A stretch of DNA of 64,000 nt, taken from an uncultured Campylobacter sp. Lineage in GTDB: Bacteria > Campylobacterota > Campylobacteria > Campylobacterales > Campylobacteraceae. Location: contig NZ_CAMYFP010000006.1 in NCBI RefSeq assembly GCF_947255105.1, positions 1-64,000 on the forward strand, read 5' to 3'. The notes under the pieces are model-generated. The model worked only from the letters and a program-made list of their open reading frames with translations. It ran no database searches and was not told the DNA's origin. Both the position numbers and the translations under genes were made by a program. Shown here in pieces: positions 54,173 through 64,000 of this stretch. Numbering within the stretch: position 1 is the stretch's first letter; each line of letters starts with the position of its first letter.

Positions 54173-56032
54173 TTAAAGAGATTTTAAAAGTAGATCGCTT
54201 AACTCTTTTGCAAGAGTAGTTGGATCTTCTAGCTCAATGCCCTCTTGAATTTTGCAGATATTTAACAAGATATTTGCATTTTTGGATAGTCCTAGCTCAT
54301 CTTTTTGGAGCTTTTTTACTATTTCGTGGTTTGGATTTAGCTCTAAAATAGGCTTGATTGAGCCAATATCTTGCCCCATTTGCTTTAGAAGTTGTTGTGT
54401 CGCAAAGTCTGGATCATTTTTGTCAAAAATAAGGCATGCAGGCGATGAGTCTAGTTTGGTGGTATATCGCACCTCTTTTACGCTCTCTTTTAAACTCTCA
54501 TTTAGTTTGGCAAGTAGCGCCTTTTCATCACTGCTATACTCCTTTTTCTCCTCTTCTAACTCAACCTCTTTTACTGCTTTAAAAGGTGTGCCATCATAGT
54601 TCATAACCATCGGCATAACGATACTATCTATCTCATCATCGTAGAGCAAAACTTCAATATTTTTTTGATTAAACTGCTCCAGTAGTGGCGAGTTTTTCAA
54701 TATCTTTGCATTCTTTCCTGCGATATAATAGATCTCTTTTTGCTCTTTTTGCATATTTTTCTTATACTCATCTAGGGTGATTGGCTCATCTTTTAAACTC
54801 GACTTAAAGAGGCAGAGTTTTAGGATATCGTCTTTGTTTGGACTAAAACCATAAAGTCCCTCTTTTAGGACCTTGCCAAAGAGAGTGTAAAATTTCTTAA
54901 ACTTATCCATATCGCTTTCTTGAGTTTTTTTAAGCTCGCTTAGGATTTTTTTGATGCTTTGCTCTTTTACAGTTCGCATGATGGCGTTATCTTGAAGTAG
55001 CTCACGACTTACATTTAAGGGCAAGTCTTCAACATCAATTATCCCTCTTACAAATCTAAGGTAAGATGGCAAAAGCTCTTTTTCATCATCGGTTATAAAG
55101 ACTCTTTTTACATAGAGCTTCACACCACTTTGATAGTCGGCACGAAAGAGGTCAAAAGGCTCAACACTTGGTATGAAAAATAGTGTTTGATACTCGACCA
55201 TTCCCTCTGCTTTGGTGTGAATGTATAAAAGTGGATCGTTGCTATCGTGACTAATTTGTTTATAAAAGTCAAAATAATCCTGCTCTTTTAAATTTTGTTT
55301 TGGCATTCTCCAAAGGGCTGAGGCTTTGTTGATTTGGCTATTTACTATCTCTGTTTTTCCATCTTTCTCTCCCTCTTTTGGTGGGATATAGTTGCTTTTA
55401 TCCATAAAGATTGGATAGGGGATGTGATTTGAGTATTTTTTTATAATTGACTCTATGTTGTATTGGTCCAAAAACTCATCATCTTTTAAAAATAGTGTTA
55501 TAGTTGTTCCAAAGCTCTCTTTTTTGCACTCTTTGATAGTAAAGTTTGTAGTGTCACTGCTCCACTCATATGCCTCTTTTTCCAAAGGCTTTTTGCTAGT
55601 GACATTGATTTTGCTAGCTACCATAAAGGCTGCATAAAAGCCAACTCCAAACTGACCGATGAGATTGGAGTCCTTTTTGGCATCACCACTTAACTCTTTT
55701 ATGAAGTTTTTTGTGCCACTTTTTGCAATGGTTCCTAAATTTGAGATGAGTTCATCTTTGCTCATGCCAATACCATTATCACTTATGGTTAGTGTTTTTG
55801 CCTCTTTGTCGGTAGAGATATCGATACGTGGCGTGTAGGTGAGCTTTTTATATCTCTCATCAGTAAGCGTTAGATAGTGCAACTTATCAAGCGCATCGGA
55901 GGCATTTGAGATAAGTTCTCTTAAAAAAATTTCCTTGTTTGAGTAGAGCGAGTGAATCATCAGTGACAAAAGTTCATTGACCTCTGTTTGAAACTCAAAA
56001 TTTTCTATTTTGTTTTTTTCTTTTTGTTCCAT
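54173..56032 (-). CDS. htpG: Hsp90-family chaperone HtpG
   Basis: This 619-residue protein has the GHKL ATPase domain at the N-terminus ([48 protein letters not shown]), a middle domain with the catalytic-loop arginine ([12 protein letters not shown]), and the C-terminal dimerisation domain. It remodels client proteins under stress. An AGGAGAA ribosome-binding site precedes the ATG, and two inverted repeats lie over and upstream of the promoter. Length is normal. Confidence 0.97.
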   Translation of the reverse strand: MEQKEKNKIENFEFQTEVNELLSLMIHSLYSNKEIFLRELISNASDALDKLHYLTLTDERYKKLTYTPRIDISTDKEAKTLTISDNGIGMSKDELISNLGTIAKSGTKNFIKELSGDAKKDSNLIGQFGVGFYAAFMVASKINVTSKKPLEKEAYEWSSDTTNFTIKECKKESFGTTITLFLKDDEFLDQYNIESIIKKYSNHIPYPIFMDKSNYIPPKEGEKDGKTEIVNSQINKASALWRMPKQNLKEQDYFDFYKQISHDSNDPLLYIHTKAEGMVEYQTLFFIPSVEPFDLFRADYQSGVKLYVKRVFITDDEKELLPSYLRFVRGIIDVEDLPLNVSRELLQDNAIMRTVKEQSIKKILSELKKTQESDMDKFKKFYTLFGKVLKEGLYGFSPNKDDILKLCLFKSSLKDEPITLDEYKKNMQKEQKEIYYIAGKNAKILKNSPLLEQFNQKNIEVLLYDDEIDSIVMPMVMNYDGTPFKAVKEVELEEEKKEYSSDEKALLAKLNESLKESVKEVRYTTKLDSSPACLIFDKNDPDFATQQLLKQMGQDIGSIKPILELNPNHEIVKKLQKDELGLSKNANILLNICKIQEGIELEDPTTLAKELSDLLLKSL

Positions 56033-56058
56033 ATCATTCTCCTAAATTTAATTAGCAG

Positions 56059-56109
56059 AGTATAGCACAAAGTGATTAATATTTGTCAAATATTGATAGT
56101 GTTACTATC
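56059..56109 (-). promoter_or_regulatory. htpG promoter with two adjacent inverted repeats
   Basis: On the minus strand TTGACA (56084-56089) and TATACT with an upstream TG (56059-56064) make a good promoter, with a rather long 19-base spacer. The -35 lies inside a perfect palindrome, AATATTTGTCAAATATT (56078-56094). A second one, GATAGTGTTACTATC (56095-56109), abuts it. Neither matches CIRCE or HAIR heat-shock operators. Confidence 0.55.
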
Positions 56110-56191
56110 AACTATCTTTATATCCAACAAAACAAACGGCTGAAATTTAGATAAATTTATCTCTTGAACACACGCAAAAGAGTCTTTAAAT

Positions 56192-57397
56192 TTACTCTTT
56201 AGCTCTCTCTTTTTTTATCCAGCCAATTATATTGTTGTCTAGTAAAATCTTGATATAATCCCCATTTTTAGCCAAAATTTCTCCCTTTTCATCTTTTGGT
56301 GTAAGGTAAAAAATGGTTGAGTTTTCAAGTGGCAGTATTCTAATCTGACTATCTTTTAAAACAACTATTTTTTCATAATTTGTTTGAGAGTAGAGTAGGT
56401 AGATAGCTAAAAGCACGGCAAAGATAAGTGGCGTTGTGTTTCTTGCAATTATCGCCATAACGATAAAAATACCAATGATAGTTAAGATAGTGATAAATTT
56501 ATAAAAGACAAATGAGTTCTCTTTTGGGTTTAGTCCGCTTTGAGTGCTTAGAGTTTCTAGTTCTAAATTTATCTTTAAATTTATCTGCTCAAATTTGGTT
56601 GTTATCTGGTTGAAGTAGGAAAAGCTAAACTCATCCATCTCTTTTGGAATGACTGCAAAATAATATCCGCTCTCTTTTCCTATGCCGCCTCTAATTGACT
56701 CAACGCCCTGTTTTATAATGCGTTTATCATCTATAAAAAAGGTTGAAAGGTTGGTATTTAGCGAGCCAATTTCAACGGTTAAGAGGTTGGAGTTTTCATC
56801 AAACCTAGAAACCTTATGACTCTTTACCCAGAGTCTATTTGCAACACTATGAGAGTAGTTTTTGGGACCATCAAGTTTTTTAAAGGTTGGCATATTGAAG
56901 CTAATGGTGGCATCTTGAAAAAGCTCGCCATTTTTTATTAGCTCCATTTTAATGCTCTCTATCTTTGCACTCTCGTCTAATCCCTCAAACCAAAGTGTTG
57001 TTTTATAGACATTGCCATCTTTTTGCCAGCTAAAATTATCTTTGTTTAGCCATATAAGTGAGCTGTTTTTGTTGATAGTAAGCAGTGGAGTAGCGTCGAT
57101 ATCTTGCTGTATATTGCCACTTAATACTACATTAAAAATCTCATTTAGATAGAGAGTTCTTGGGATATTTGAAAGTGAGAGAAGTAGTTTAGTTTTCTCT
57201 GGCTCTTGATAAATTTTAGACTCATCGATGTTTAAATTCTCTTCATCGCTTGGAGTTATGTTTATTAGCTCATTTATATTGGGCGATTTGGAGCTATTTA
57301 TAATCTCATCGTTGCTTTGAGGTCTAAGCTCTAGCAGAGGATCTGTGGCAAATGCAGCAACAAAAAGCGCGGCAATGGCAAAAAGGGCTTTTCTCAA
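56192..57397 (-). CDS. Envelope protein with C-terminal SH3-like domain, next to purQ
   Basis: This 401-residue protein has a signal peptide (MRKALFAIAALFVAAFA), a periplasmic beta-rich region (about 70-280) that recalls BatD-type domains, two hydrophobic helices (about 298-320 and 324-342), and a short end like a bacterial SH3 domain (KNGDYIKILLDNNIIGWIKK). C. jejuni has a predicted periplasmic protein at the same place beside purQ. Its start overlaps the purQ stop by four bases. Function unknown; the BatD similarity is only by layout. Confidence 0.65.
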   Translation of the reverse strand: MRKALFAIAALFVAAFATDPLLELRPQSNDEIINSSKSPNINELINITPSDEENLNIDESKIYQEPEKTKLLLSLSNIPRTLYLNEIFNVVLSGNIQQDIDATPLLTINKNSSLIWLNKDNFSWQKDGNVYKTTLWFEGLDESAKIESIKMELIKNGELFQDATISFNMPTFKKLDGPKNYSHSVANRLWVKSHKVSRFDENSNLLTVEIGSLNTNLSTFFIDDKRIIKQGVESIRGGIGKESGYYFAVIPKEMDEFSFSYFNQITTKFEQINLKINLELETLSTQSGLNPKENSFVFYKFITILTIIGIFIVMAIIARNTTPLIFAVLLAIYLLYSQTNYEKIVVLKDSQIRILPLENSTIFYLTPKDEKGEILAKNGDYIKILLDNNIIGWIKKERAKE

Positions 57398-58059
57398 ATT
57401 AGCCCTTTAAGCATCCTAATGCCATCAACATAGCCTAAAATCTCTTCTACCGCTCTTTCTGGATGCGGCATAAGACCAAAGATTTTCTTTTTTTCATCAC
57501 AAATTCCTGCTATAGCATCGCGTGAGCCGTTTGGTGCTGTTTCATTGCCATGTTCATCGCAGTATTTTAGAAGTATCAGTTCTTTGTCATAGAGTTTTTT
57601 TAAGCCATCATCATCTATAAAATAGTTGCCATCAGCGTGTGCTATAGGAAGTTGGATAATCTCATCTTTTTTAAAGTTTTTTAAGAGTTTGTTATCGTTA
57701 TTGATAACTTTTAAATTTAAAAATTTAGAGATAAAATCAAGCTCTTTATTTTTTATCATGGCACCTTTTAAAAGTCTTAACTCTAAAAGTAGTTGAAAAC
57801 CATTGCAAATTCCCAGAATATAACCACCTTTTTTTGCATAATCAAGAAGTGGCTCTATGACTGGAGTAAGCTTTGCTATGGCGGCACTTCTTAGGTAGTC
57901 CCCATAACTAAAGCCACCGGGCAAGACAACCAAGTCAGCATCTATCTTTTCTCTGCTTGTGTGCCAAATAAACTGAGTTTTGGCGCCAAGTAGCTTAAAA
58001 GCATACTCCATATCTCTATCGCAATTTGTCCCTAAAAAAGTTATAATTGCTACTTTCAT
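57394..58059 (-). CDS. purQ: FGAM synthase glutaminase subunit PurQ
   Basis: This 221-residue class I amidotransferase supplies ammonia for formylglycinamidine ribonucleotide synthesis. The nucleophile Cys is in GYILGICNGFQLL, and the His/Glu pair is in LMPHPERAVEE. Together with PurS and a separate PurL it forms the three-part enzyme typical of epsilonproteobacteria and Gram-positives. Four-base overlaps on both sides tie it to purS and the envelope gene. purL is not in the window. Confidence 0.95.
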   Translation of the reverse strand: MKVAIITFLGTNCDRDMEYAFKLLGAKTQFIWHTSREKIDADLVVLPGGFSYGDYLRSAAIAKLTPVIEPLLDYAKKGGYILGICNGFQLLLELRLLKGAMIKNKELDFISKFLNLKVINNDNKLLKNFKKDEIIQLPIAHADGNYFIDDDGLKKLYDKELILLKYCDEHGNETAPNGSRDAIAGICDEKKKIFGLMPHPERAVEEILGYVDGIRMLKGLI

Positions 58060-58295
58060 AAGACTATCTCATACTCTTCAACTACGGTGTTCGCTAAGAA
58101 CTCTTCACAAGCTTTTTTAAGAGCTGCTTTTGCACTCTCTTTGTCTGTAGCTGGATTTAGCTCTATAACTATCTGCTTGCCAATTCTTACATCTTTGATA
58201 TCTTTGTTGCCTTTGGATTTGAGCGCCTGCAGGACAGCTTTTCCAGCAGGATCTAAAATACCATCTTTAAGTTTTATGTTAATAACTGCTTTCAT
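58056..58295 (-). CDS. purS: FGAM synthase small subunit PurS
   Basis: This 79-residue protein (VINIKLKDGILDPAGKAVLQ, ALKSKGNKDIKDVRIGKQIV) holds PurQ and PurL together and helps channel ammonia. Length and motifs are standard. It abuts purC with no gap and overlaps purQ by four bases. Confidence 0.94.
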   Translation of the reverse strand: MKAVINIKLKDGILDPAGKAVLQALKSKGNKDIKDVRIGKQIVIELNPATDKESAKAALKKACEEFLANTVVEEYEIVL

Positions 58296-59024
58296 CTATT
58301 TTGCCTTGCTCATTATTCTTTTTAAAACCTCTTCATAGGCAACTTTAACACTTCCAATACCTTGTCTAAATCTATCTTTGTCTAGTTTTTCGTTGGTGTT
58401 TTTGTCCCAAAATCTGCAGCTATCTGGGCTTATCTCATCGGCTAAGATGATATTTCCATCTTTATCTCTTCCAAACTCAACCTTAAAGTCAATAAGTCTA
58501 AGCTCTCTTTCGTCGAAAAACTTAACCAATATTTTATTTATCTGTCTAGCCATATCTTTTATGCGAACTAGGTCATTTTCGCTCTTTACAGCATTCAAAA
58601 TAAGGCAATGTTCATCATTTAAGATAGGATCTCCAAGCTCATCATTTTTATAGCAAAACTCAACAAGTGCAAATGGAAGTATAGTTCCCTCTTTGATATT
58701 TAGTCTCTTTGTAAGACTGCCTGTTGCTACGTTTCTTACAATAACTTCAAGTGGGATTATGCTGCATTTTTTAACAAGTTGATTGTTGTCATCTATAATC
58801 TCAACAAGATCGGTATTTACACCTTTTTCTTCAAGTAGCTTAAAAATTTGAGTGCTTATTTTGTTATTTAGTGCACCTTTTCCAGCCTCTTTTGACTTTT
58901 TTTCACCATTAAATGCAGTAAGATCATCTTTAAATTCAGATATTAAAAAATCATTACTCTCATTTATTGACCACATTTTCTTGCCTTTACCCTCATAGAT
59001 CATCTCTTTTTTGGTAGCTTTCAT
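58296..59024 (-). CDS. purC: SAICAR synthetase
   Basis: This 242-residue enzyme joins aspartate to CAIR with ATP in purine synthesis. Marks: [12 protein letters not shown] at the start, [30 protein letters not shown] in the middle, and [15 protein letters not shown] use the ATG at 59024 with AAAGGAG upstream rather than the GTG at 59027. It lies seven bases after the Ctp protease gene; the order ctp-purC-purS-purQ matches C. jejuni. Confidence 0.96.
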   Translation of the reverse strand: MKATKKEMIYEGKGKKMWSINESNDFLISEFKDDLTAFNGEKKSKEAGKGALNNKISTQIFKLLEEKGVNTDLVEIIDDNNQLVKKCSIIPLEVIVRNVATGSLTKRLNIKEGTILPFALVEFCYKNDELGDPILNDEHCLILNAVKSENDLVRIKDMARQINKILVKFFDERELRLIDFKVEFGRDKDGNIILADEISPDSCRFWDKNTNEKLDKDRFRQGIGSVKVAYEEVLKRIMSKAK

Positions 59025-59034
59025 CACTTCTCCT

Positions 59035-60360
59035 TTATTTTAAGTTTAGTATTTTAATTGTATCTATTGCAGTTTTAAGTTGAATATCATCATTTATCTG
59101 TTCGGCTGTGATTAGGTTTTTTGACTCTTTTTCTTTTTTATCTTTCTTGCTACTGTTATCATCTATCTTTGTAAGTTCGCTTTCAAGATGTTTTTTTAAG
59201 TCCGCCTCTTTGATGGTGAACTGACTTGAGCTGTTTGGAACCTTGCCGGGAAATACCTCGATATCAGGTTTTAGACCAACAGCTTGAATTGTCTTACCGC
59301 TTGGTAGATAGTATTTTGCAATTGTCAATCTAAGAGCCTCTTTTTCTTTTTTATCTATCGGAAGAATCACTTGAACGCTTCCTTTACCAAAGCTATTTTG
59401 TCCTACTATGACAGCTCTTTTATGATCTTGCAAAGCTCCACTTACTATCTCACTAGCACTCGCACTTCCACCATTTATCAAAACAACCATAGGTTGATCG
59501 GATATTTTTAAATTTTTCTTTGCCTCATAGACGATATTTTCGCTCTCATTTCGTCCCTTTTGTGAGACAATAACACCACTATCTATAAATAAATTTGCAA
59601 GTCCAATTGCCTGATCTAAAAGTCCGCCAGGGTTGTTTCTAAGATCTAAAATAATACCTTTTTTATCTCTGTTTGCTTCTAGGAATTTTTTAGTTTGACT
59701 TGTGACCTTTTGATCGAAATTTGTAACTCTTAAGTATAAAATATCATTATCTTCTATCTCTTTTGCATAGACTGACTCGACCTTTATAATATCTCTTATG
59801 ATTTTGATATCAAAAGGCTTTACCTCGCCCTCTCTTACGATAGTTATGGTAACTGGAGTTTTTGGCTCGCCTCTCATTTTATTTACAGCTTCATCAAGAG
59901 TTGTTTCTATAGTTGAGTTGCCATCTATACGCAAAATAACATCATTTGGTTTAACTCCAGCCTTATCTGCAGGAGTTCCTTCGATAGGTGCTATAACTGT
60001 CAATGCGCCATTTTTCATACCAACAGTTATGCCAAGTCCGCCAAACTCACCTTTTGTCTGTATTTTTGTCTCTTTGTAGCCCTTTTCATCCATAAAACTT
60101 GAGTGAGCATCCAAATTTGAAAGAAGTCCTGATATCGCCTTATCTACAACTTCTGATAGTTCCAACTCATCAACGTAATAGTTCTCAACTATTCCTATAA
60201 CCTTTGTAAGTTTTGCCAAAGACTCAAGGCGAGTTGGCTGCTCTTTTTCTGTAGTATCACTCTTGGCAACTAAATTTAAATGAAAGCCCATTGTAAGTAG
60301 GACTGCAATAACAAAACCAAATCCAAAAGATAATCTATTTTTCTTCAAATAACTCTCCAA
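59035..60360 (-). CDS. ctpA: C-terminal processing protease (S41 family)
   Basis: This 441-residue periplasmic serine protease is anchored by an N-terminal helix (about 10-30). It has a PDZ domain (about 100-185, [20 protein letters not shown]) and the S41 core with substrate loop LRNNPGGLL, the catalytic Ser in [11 protein letters not shown] (299-303) and Lys326 in FGKGSVQ. The end is a charged tail. Such enzymes trim envelope proteins from their C-termini. It is divergent from clpB. Confidence 0.92.
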   Translation of the reverse strand: MESYLKKNRLSFGFGFVIAVLLTMGFHLNLVAKSDTTEKEQPTRLESLAKLTKVIGIVENYYVDELELSEVVDKAISGLLSNLDAHSSFMDEKGYKETKIQTKGEFGGLGITVGMKNGALTVIAPIEGTPADKAGVKPNDVILRIDGNSTIETTLDEAVNKMRGEPKTPVTITIVREGEVKPFDIKIIRDIIKVESVYAKEIEDNDILYLRVTNFDQKVTSQTKKFLEANRDKKGIILDLRNNPGGLLDQAIGLANLFIDSGVIVSQKGRNESENIVYEAKKNLKISDQPMVVLINGGSASASEIVSGALQDHKRAVIVGQNSFGKGSVQVILPIDKKEKEALRLTIAKYYLPSGKTIQAVGLKPDIEVFPGKVPNSSSQFTIKEADLKKHLESELTKIDDNSSKKDKKEKESKNLITAEQINDDIQLKTAIDTIKILNLK

Positions 60361-60405
60361 TTCTTTTCTTGCTAAATTTTAATCTCTATTTTATAAAAAT
60401 AAGAT

Positions 60406-60450
60406 AAATATCTTAATAAAATGAGTGTATAATCAAAATATCTTAATAAA
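60406..60450 (+). promoter_or_regulatory. clpB promoter flanked by a 15-base direct repeat
   Basis: TATAAT preceded by GTG lies at 60428-60433. AAATATCTTAATAAA occurs at 60406-60420 and again at 60436-60450, exactly 30 bases apart (about three helical turns), on either side of the -10. A palindrome, AAGATAAATATCTT (60401-60414), overlaps the first copy. These are plausible binding sites for an unknown regulator of clpB and perhaps the divergent ctpA. Confidence 0.5.
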
Positions 60451-60482
60451 TCAACCATTAAAAATGGCAAATGGAGGAGAAA

Positions 60483-63062
60483 ATGGCAAATATATTTGAA
60501 AAACTTACCTCAAATATGTATCAATCAATAGAAAGCGCCTTTTCGCTTGCAATTCATGCAAAAAATAGCAACGTTTCTGCTCTTCACTTTCTATGGGGGC
60601 AGGTAAGCGATAGCTCATCGATTTTAAATCAAATACTGAATTTAAAAAATATATCAAAAGAGGCGTTGGAGCTAGAGATAAAAAGCAACATAAACAAGCT
60701 TCCTACAAGCTCAAATGTTACCAAAGATAATGTAAAAATTTCAAATGAATTTATGCACGATCTTGATAGAGCAGAGGGGCTAATGAATAGTATGGGAGAT
60801 AGTTTTATCTCAGTTGATACATTTTTGTTGGCAAATGCAAACAGCAAGCCATACAGCGAAATTTTGTCTAAATTTATAGATATTTTGGAGTTTAAAAAAG
60901 AGCTTGAAAAGTTAAGAGCAGGGCAAAAGATTGACTCAAAAACTGCTGATGAGACAATGGATAGTTTGGCAAAATACGGTATCGACTTAACAGCTAGGGC
61001 AAGAGAGGGTAAGCTAGATCCTGTTATTGGACGAGATGAAGAACTTCAAAGAGTTATGCAAATCTTAATAAGAAAAACTAAAAATAATCCTATTTTGCTT
61101 GGTGAGCCAGGTGTTGGAAAAACTGCAATTGTTGAAAGTCTAGCTCAAAAAATAGTAAAAAATGATGTTCCAACAAGCCTTGCAAACAAAAAATTAATTG
61201 CTCTTGATATGAGTGCATTAATTGCAGGTGCAAAGTATCGTGGAGAGTTTGAAGATAGACTAAAAGCGGTTATTGATGAAGTTGTAAAAGCAAAAAATGT
61301 CATTTTATTTATAGATGAAATCCACACAATTGTAGGAGCAGGTGCAAGTGAAGGAAGTATGGACGCGGCAAATATACTAAAACCAGCTCTTGCAAGAGGT
61401 GAGCTTCACACAATCGGTGCAACAACACTAAAAGAGTATAGAAAATATTTTGAAAAAGATGCAGCATTGCAGCGCCGTTTTCAGCCTGTAAATGTCGGTG
61501 AGCCAAGTGTTAATGAAGCTTTGCAAATTTTAAGAGGTATCAAAGAGCGTCTTGAAGTTCATCACAATGTTAGCATAACTGATAGCGCATTGGTTGCAGC
61601 TGCAAAGTTAAGTGATCGCTATATCTCAGGCAGATTTTTACCAGATAAGGCTATAGATTTGATCGATGAGGCAGCAGCTGAGCTTAAAATGCAGATAGAA
61701 AGTGAGCCTTTTGAGTTAGCAAAAATAAAGCGAGAAATTGTAACTTTGCAGGTTGAAAAAGAAGCCTTAAAAATGGAAGATAAAGAAAAGAACGAAACAA
61801 GGCTTAATGAGATAGAAAAAGAACTAGCAAATTTAAATGAAAAGAAAAATGCCCTAAATTCGCAATTTGAAAACGAAAAAAAGGTATTTAGCTCTATAAG
61901 TGATGCTAAAAAAAGCGTTGATAGTTTAAAAAATGAAGCTGAGATGGCTAGGCGAAATGGAGATCTAAACAAAGCTGCTGAGATAGAGTATGGAAAAATT
62001 CCTGCTAAAGAAAATGAAATAAAAGCTCTTGAAGAAAAATGGGCAAAAATGCAAGAAAACGGGACACTTTTAAAGAATGAGGTTGATGAGAATTTAGTAG
62101 CTGGAATTTTAAGCAAATGGACTGGAATTAGTGTAGCTAAAATGCTAACTAGTGAGAAAGAAAAATACCTAAATATTGAAGAGCATTTAAAAGAGAGTGT
62201 TGTAGGGCAAGATGAGGCACTTCATGCATTAGCAAGAGCAATAAAGCGAAATAAAGCAGGTCTTTCAAGTGCCAATAGGCCGATTGGAAGCTTTTTGTTT
62301 TTAGGGCCTACTGGAGTTGGAAAAACTGAGTCGGCAAAGGCTTTGGCTAAGTTTTTGTTTGATGATGAAAAGGCGATGATACGCTTTGATATGAGCGAAT
62401 ATATGGAGCGTCATAGTGTCTCAAGACTTCTTGGAGCACCTCCTGGATATGTTGGATATGATGAGGGCGGACAACTTAGCGAGGCTGTTAGAAGAAAGCC
62501 TTATTCGGTTTTGCTTTTTGATGAGATAGAAAAGGCTCATAAAGATGTTTTTAATATCTTGCTTGGAATTTTAGATGATGGTAGAGCGACTGATAATAAG
62601 GGCGTTACAGTTGATTTTAAAAATACAATTATAATCTTAACTTCAAATATCGCCTCAAATGAAATTATGGAATTCAGTGGTGACAGAGAAAAAAGAGATG
62701 AGCTTGTTAAGACTGCTTTGAAAAGCTATTTTAAGCCTGAGTTTTTAAATAGACTTGATGATATCATCGTATTTAATCCTTTAAAAGAGGAGAATTTAGT
62801 AAAAATAGTAGATATTATGTTCAAGTCGTTACAAAGCAAGCTATTGGAAAGAGAGATAAAAGCAACTCTAACTCAAAATGCCAAAAAACTTATCGCAAGT
62901 GTTGGATATGACGCTGAGTTTGGTGCAAGACCGCTAAGAAGAGCAATGTATGAGTTGGTTGAAGATGAGATAGCTGAGATGATACTCAAAGATGAGATAA
63001 AAAGTGGCGATGAGATAGTAATAGATGCTGATGAAAACAATATAAAAATAAATGTAAAATAG
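60483..63062 (+). CDS. clpB: ClpB disaggregase
   Basis: This 859-residue Hsp100 protein, with DnaK, pulls proteins out of aggregates. It has an N-domain (to about 145), AAA-1 with Walker A GEPGVGKT near residue 207, a coiled-coil middle domain (about 395-515, lysine- and glutamate-rich), and AAA-2 with GPTGVGKT near 608 and pore loop GYVGYDEGG. The ATG at 60483 follows GGAGGAGAAA; the ATG at 60471 lies before that site and is unlikely. A strong terminator follows. Confidence 0.96.
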   Translation: MANIFEKLTSNMYQSIESAFSLAIHAKNSNVSALHFLWGQVSDSSSILNQILNLKNISKEALELEIKSNINKLPTSSNVTKDNVKISNEFMHDLDRAEGLMNSMGDSFISVDTFLLANANSKPYSEILSKFIDILEFKKELEKLRAGQKIDSKTADETMDSLAKYGIDLTARAREGKLDPVIGRDEELQRVMQILIRKTKNNPILLGEPGVGKTAIVESLAQKIVKNDVPTSLANKKLIALDMSALIAGAKYRGEFEDRLKAVIDEVVKAKNVILFIDEIHTIVGAGASEGSMDAANILKPALARGELHTIGATTLKEYRKYFEKDAALQRRFQPVNVGEPSVNEALQILRGIKERLEVHHNVSITDSALVAAAKLSDRYISGRFLPDKAIDLIDEAAAELKMQIESEPFELAKIKREIVTLQVEKEALKMEDKEKNETRLNEIEKELANLNEKKNALNSQFENEKKVFSSISDAKKSVDSLKNEAEMARRNGDLNKAAEIEYGKIPAKENEIKALEEKWAKMQENGTLLKNEVDENLVAGILSKWTGISVAKMLTSEKEKYLNIEEHLKESVVGQDEALHALARAIKRNKAGLSSANRPIGSFLFLGPTGVGKTESAKALAKFLFDDEKAMIRFDMSEYMERHSVSRLLGAPPGYVGYDEGGQLSEAVRRKPYSVLLFDEIEKAHKDVFNILLGILDDGRATDNKGVTVDFKNTIIILTSNIASNEIMEFSGDREKRDELVKTALKSYFKPEFLNRLDDIIVFNPLKEENLVKIVDIMFKSLQSKLLEREIKATLTQNAKKLIASVGYDAEFGARPLRRAMYELVEDEIAEMILKDEIKSGDEIVIDADENNIKINVK

Positions 63063-63064
63063 TA

Positions 63065-63090
63065 AAAATGGCAGTTTTGGCTGCCATTTT
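63065..63090 (+). terminator. clpB terminator
   Basis: AAAATGGCAG (63065-63074) pairs perfectly with CTGCCATTTT (63081-63090) around TTTTGG, ending in T-rich sequence directly after the clpB stop. Confidence 0.8.
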
Positions 63091-63297
63091 GGTTTTAAAT
63101 TTCTATTTAAAACTAATACACAAATTCTTAAAAATAAATTATAATTTTAATGTATAGATACCAAATTAAAATAACACTGATAAATGAAATTTACCATACA
63201 AGGCAAAATAAAAACATCCAAATTTAAGAAACAAAGTTATATAATTTCTTCATTGCATTTAAATTTTAAATTTAAAAATAAAGATAAATAAATGAAA

Positions 63298-63327
63298 AGA
63301 TTTATAATTTTTTAAAATTATAAATCT
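63298..63327. promoter_or_regulatory. 30-base near-perfect inverted repeat upstream of the last gene
   Basis: AGATTTATAATTTT (63298-63311) and AAAATTATAAATCT (63314-63327) are exact complements around TT. It ends 20 bases before the ATG at 63348, so it could be an operator, a leader hairpin or a terminator for an upstream transcript. The rest of 63091-63347 is AT-rich, with no gene or other repeat I can support. Confidence 0.55.
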
Positions 63328-63347
63328 GTGTCGCTAGGAAAAAACAA

Positions 63348-64000
63348 ATGGGATTTCTTTACAAAAGATGTGAAATTTGTGGAAATAAAATAAAAAAATG
63401 TAATTCTATAAGTGATTACATCTTTGGTACCATATGTGCAAGATGTAGTAAATGCGGTTTGGTTCATGGCATTAGTCCTGCTTGTATGTTTGTTTTGGAA
63501 TGGTTTGTTGGGTCTGTTTTTTGGCTACATATAATTTTAATAGTTTTGGCAATAGATTATATATTTCCGGCAAAATTTGGCTTAGAAATTTGGATAATTG
63601 CAACTGCAATATTTTTTCTACTTTTAAGGTTGTTTCTAGGGTTGATTTACTGGGTTCCATATAAAACAAAATATAAAAATATTAAATTCTTTCCAAAAAA
63701 ATGTAAAAAATGCGGCTCAAAAATATCAATTGCAACTTCTAAATACCCAGCTATTTTGGGCGTGTATAAAAGTATGTGTGAATGTTGTCATACAGAATAT
63801 AAAATAAAAAATAAATTTGAAAAGATTTTTATGTTTAATGTAAAATATCTTTGGATTTTTTATATATTTCTAATAAATTTTATTTTAATTTCTGCGTTAA
63901 AGACAGACAAAGACAGTGATTATATTTTAATTTTAACATTTGTTTTGTTTTATCTATTATATAGAATTGTTTTAAAAATTTTACCTGTTGAAGAGTTGGA
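63348..64000 (+). CDS. Zinc-ribbon membrane protein of unknown function (cut by the window end)
   Basis: At least 217 codons are open to the window end. The N-terminus has paired cysteines (RCEICGNKIKKC, then CARCSKCG), and a second cysteine group follows later (KKCKKCGSK, CECCHTEYK), so two zinc ribbons are likely. Between and after them are hydrophobic segments: WFVGSVFWLHIILIVLAI, IWIIATAIFFLLLRLFLGLI, YLWIFYIFLINFILISAL and ILILTFVLFYLLYRIV. AGGAA precedes the ATG. Its codons are AT-richer than those of the housekeeping genes. No family is recognised. Confidence 0.65.
   Translation, partial: MGFLYKRCEICGNKIKKCNSISDYIFGTICARCSKCGLVHGISPACMFVLEWFVGSVFWLHIILIVLAIDYIFPAKFGLEIWIIATAIFFLLLRLFLGLIYWVPYKTKYKNIKFFPKKCKKCGSKISIATSKYPAILGVYKSMCECCHTEYKIKNKFEKIFMFNVKYLWIFYIFLINFILISALKTDKDSDYILILTFVLFYLLYRIVLKILPVEEL

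Noticed and set aside
56032..60483. CIRCE or HAIR heat-shock operators at htpG and clpB
   Set aside because: I looked for TTAGCACTC/GAGTGCTAA and CTTGAGT/ACTCAAG patterns upstream of both genes and found none.
1..64000. Poly-G/poly-C phase-variable tracts typical of C. jejuni
   Set aside because: No G or C run longer than about five bases was seen; the only credible slippage tract is (TA)7 at 1352-1366.
1..64000. tRNA or rRNA genes
   Set aside because: No gap shows the tRNA TpsiC consensus GGTTCRANYCC or rRNA-like sequence; most gaps are too short and too AT-rich.

Overview
This is a chromosomal window from an AT-rich epsilonproteobacterium, almost certainly a Campylobacter other than C. 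jejuni/coli. The evidence is gene content and order that match Campylobacter/Helicobacter blocks I know: tgt - COG3400 protein - aroB - MscS channel - mtaB - FtsH-like; argG - rplI - hslV - hslU; S4 protein - tsaE - lptB; purC/purS/purQ between a Ctp protease and htpG, with clpB beside them; and a Campylobacter-type cts natural transformation cluster. I saw no tRNA, rRNA, CRISPR array or insertion sequence.

Layout. 1-6.1 kb is an accessory, partly decayed island. Two copies of a small exported helix-hairpin-helix (ComEA-like) gene flank a two-gene restriction-modification locus on the minus strand (fused nuclease-methyltransferase plus specificity subunit). Around it lie scraps of dead genes, including the tail of a thermonuclease. 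6.1-9.7 kb holds a carboxyl-methyltransferase-family protein, a cation-diffusion facilitator, N-carbamoylputrescine amidase and two tiny membrane proteins. 9.9-14 kb (minus) reads as an operon-like run: lrgAB, a cytidylate-kinase-like protein, a D12-class DNA adenine methyltransferase and a MATE exporter. 14.1-16.6 kb is cutA-thrC-kdsB. 16.6-25.4 kb is the conserved tgt/aroB/mtaB block with an FtsH homologue that has lost its protease active site. 25.4-31.9 kb is housekeeping (lptB, tsaE, S4 protein, HugZ-like haem protein, argG, rplI, hslVU, era). 32.0-41.3 kb is a nine-gene type II secretion/type IV pilus-like DNA uptake operon. 41.3-45.8 kb is ftsK-ftsW-murG. 45.8-50.9 kb is a complete dipeptide ABC importer. 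51.0-53.9 kb is an iron/cobalamin-type ABC importer. 53.9-54.15 kb is a repeat-rich intergenic stretch. 54.2-60.4 kb (minus) is htpG, an envelope protein, purQ, purS, purC and a C-terminal-processing protease. 60.5-63.1 kb is clpB. The window ends inside an unassigned zinc-ribbon membrane protein.

How the parts relate. Several elements deal with incoming DNA: ComEA-like proteins, the cts machine, a DNA methyltransferase that could be the CtsM type, and a restriction-modification system. The most striking single feature is the specificity gene. A (TA)7 dinucleotide tract ends it after two recognition domains, and an intact third recognition domain follows in another frame. Loss of one TA unit, or gain of two, would fuse the three domains into one 575-residue protein. 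This looks like a phase-variable switch between a two-domain and a three-domain specificity subunit.
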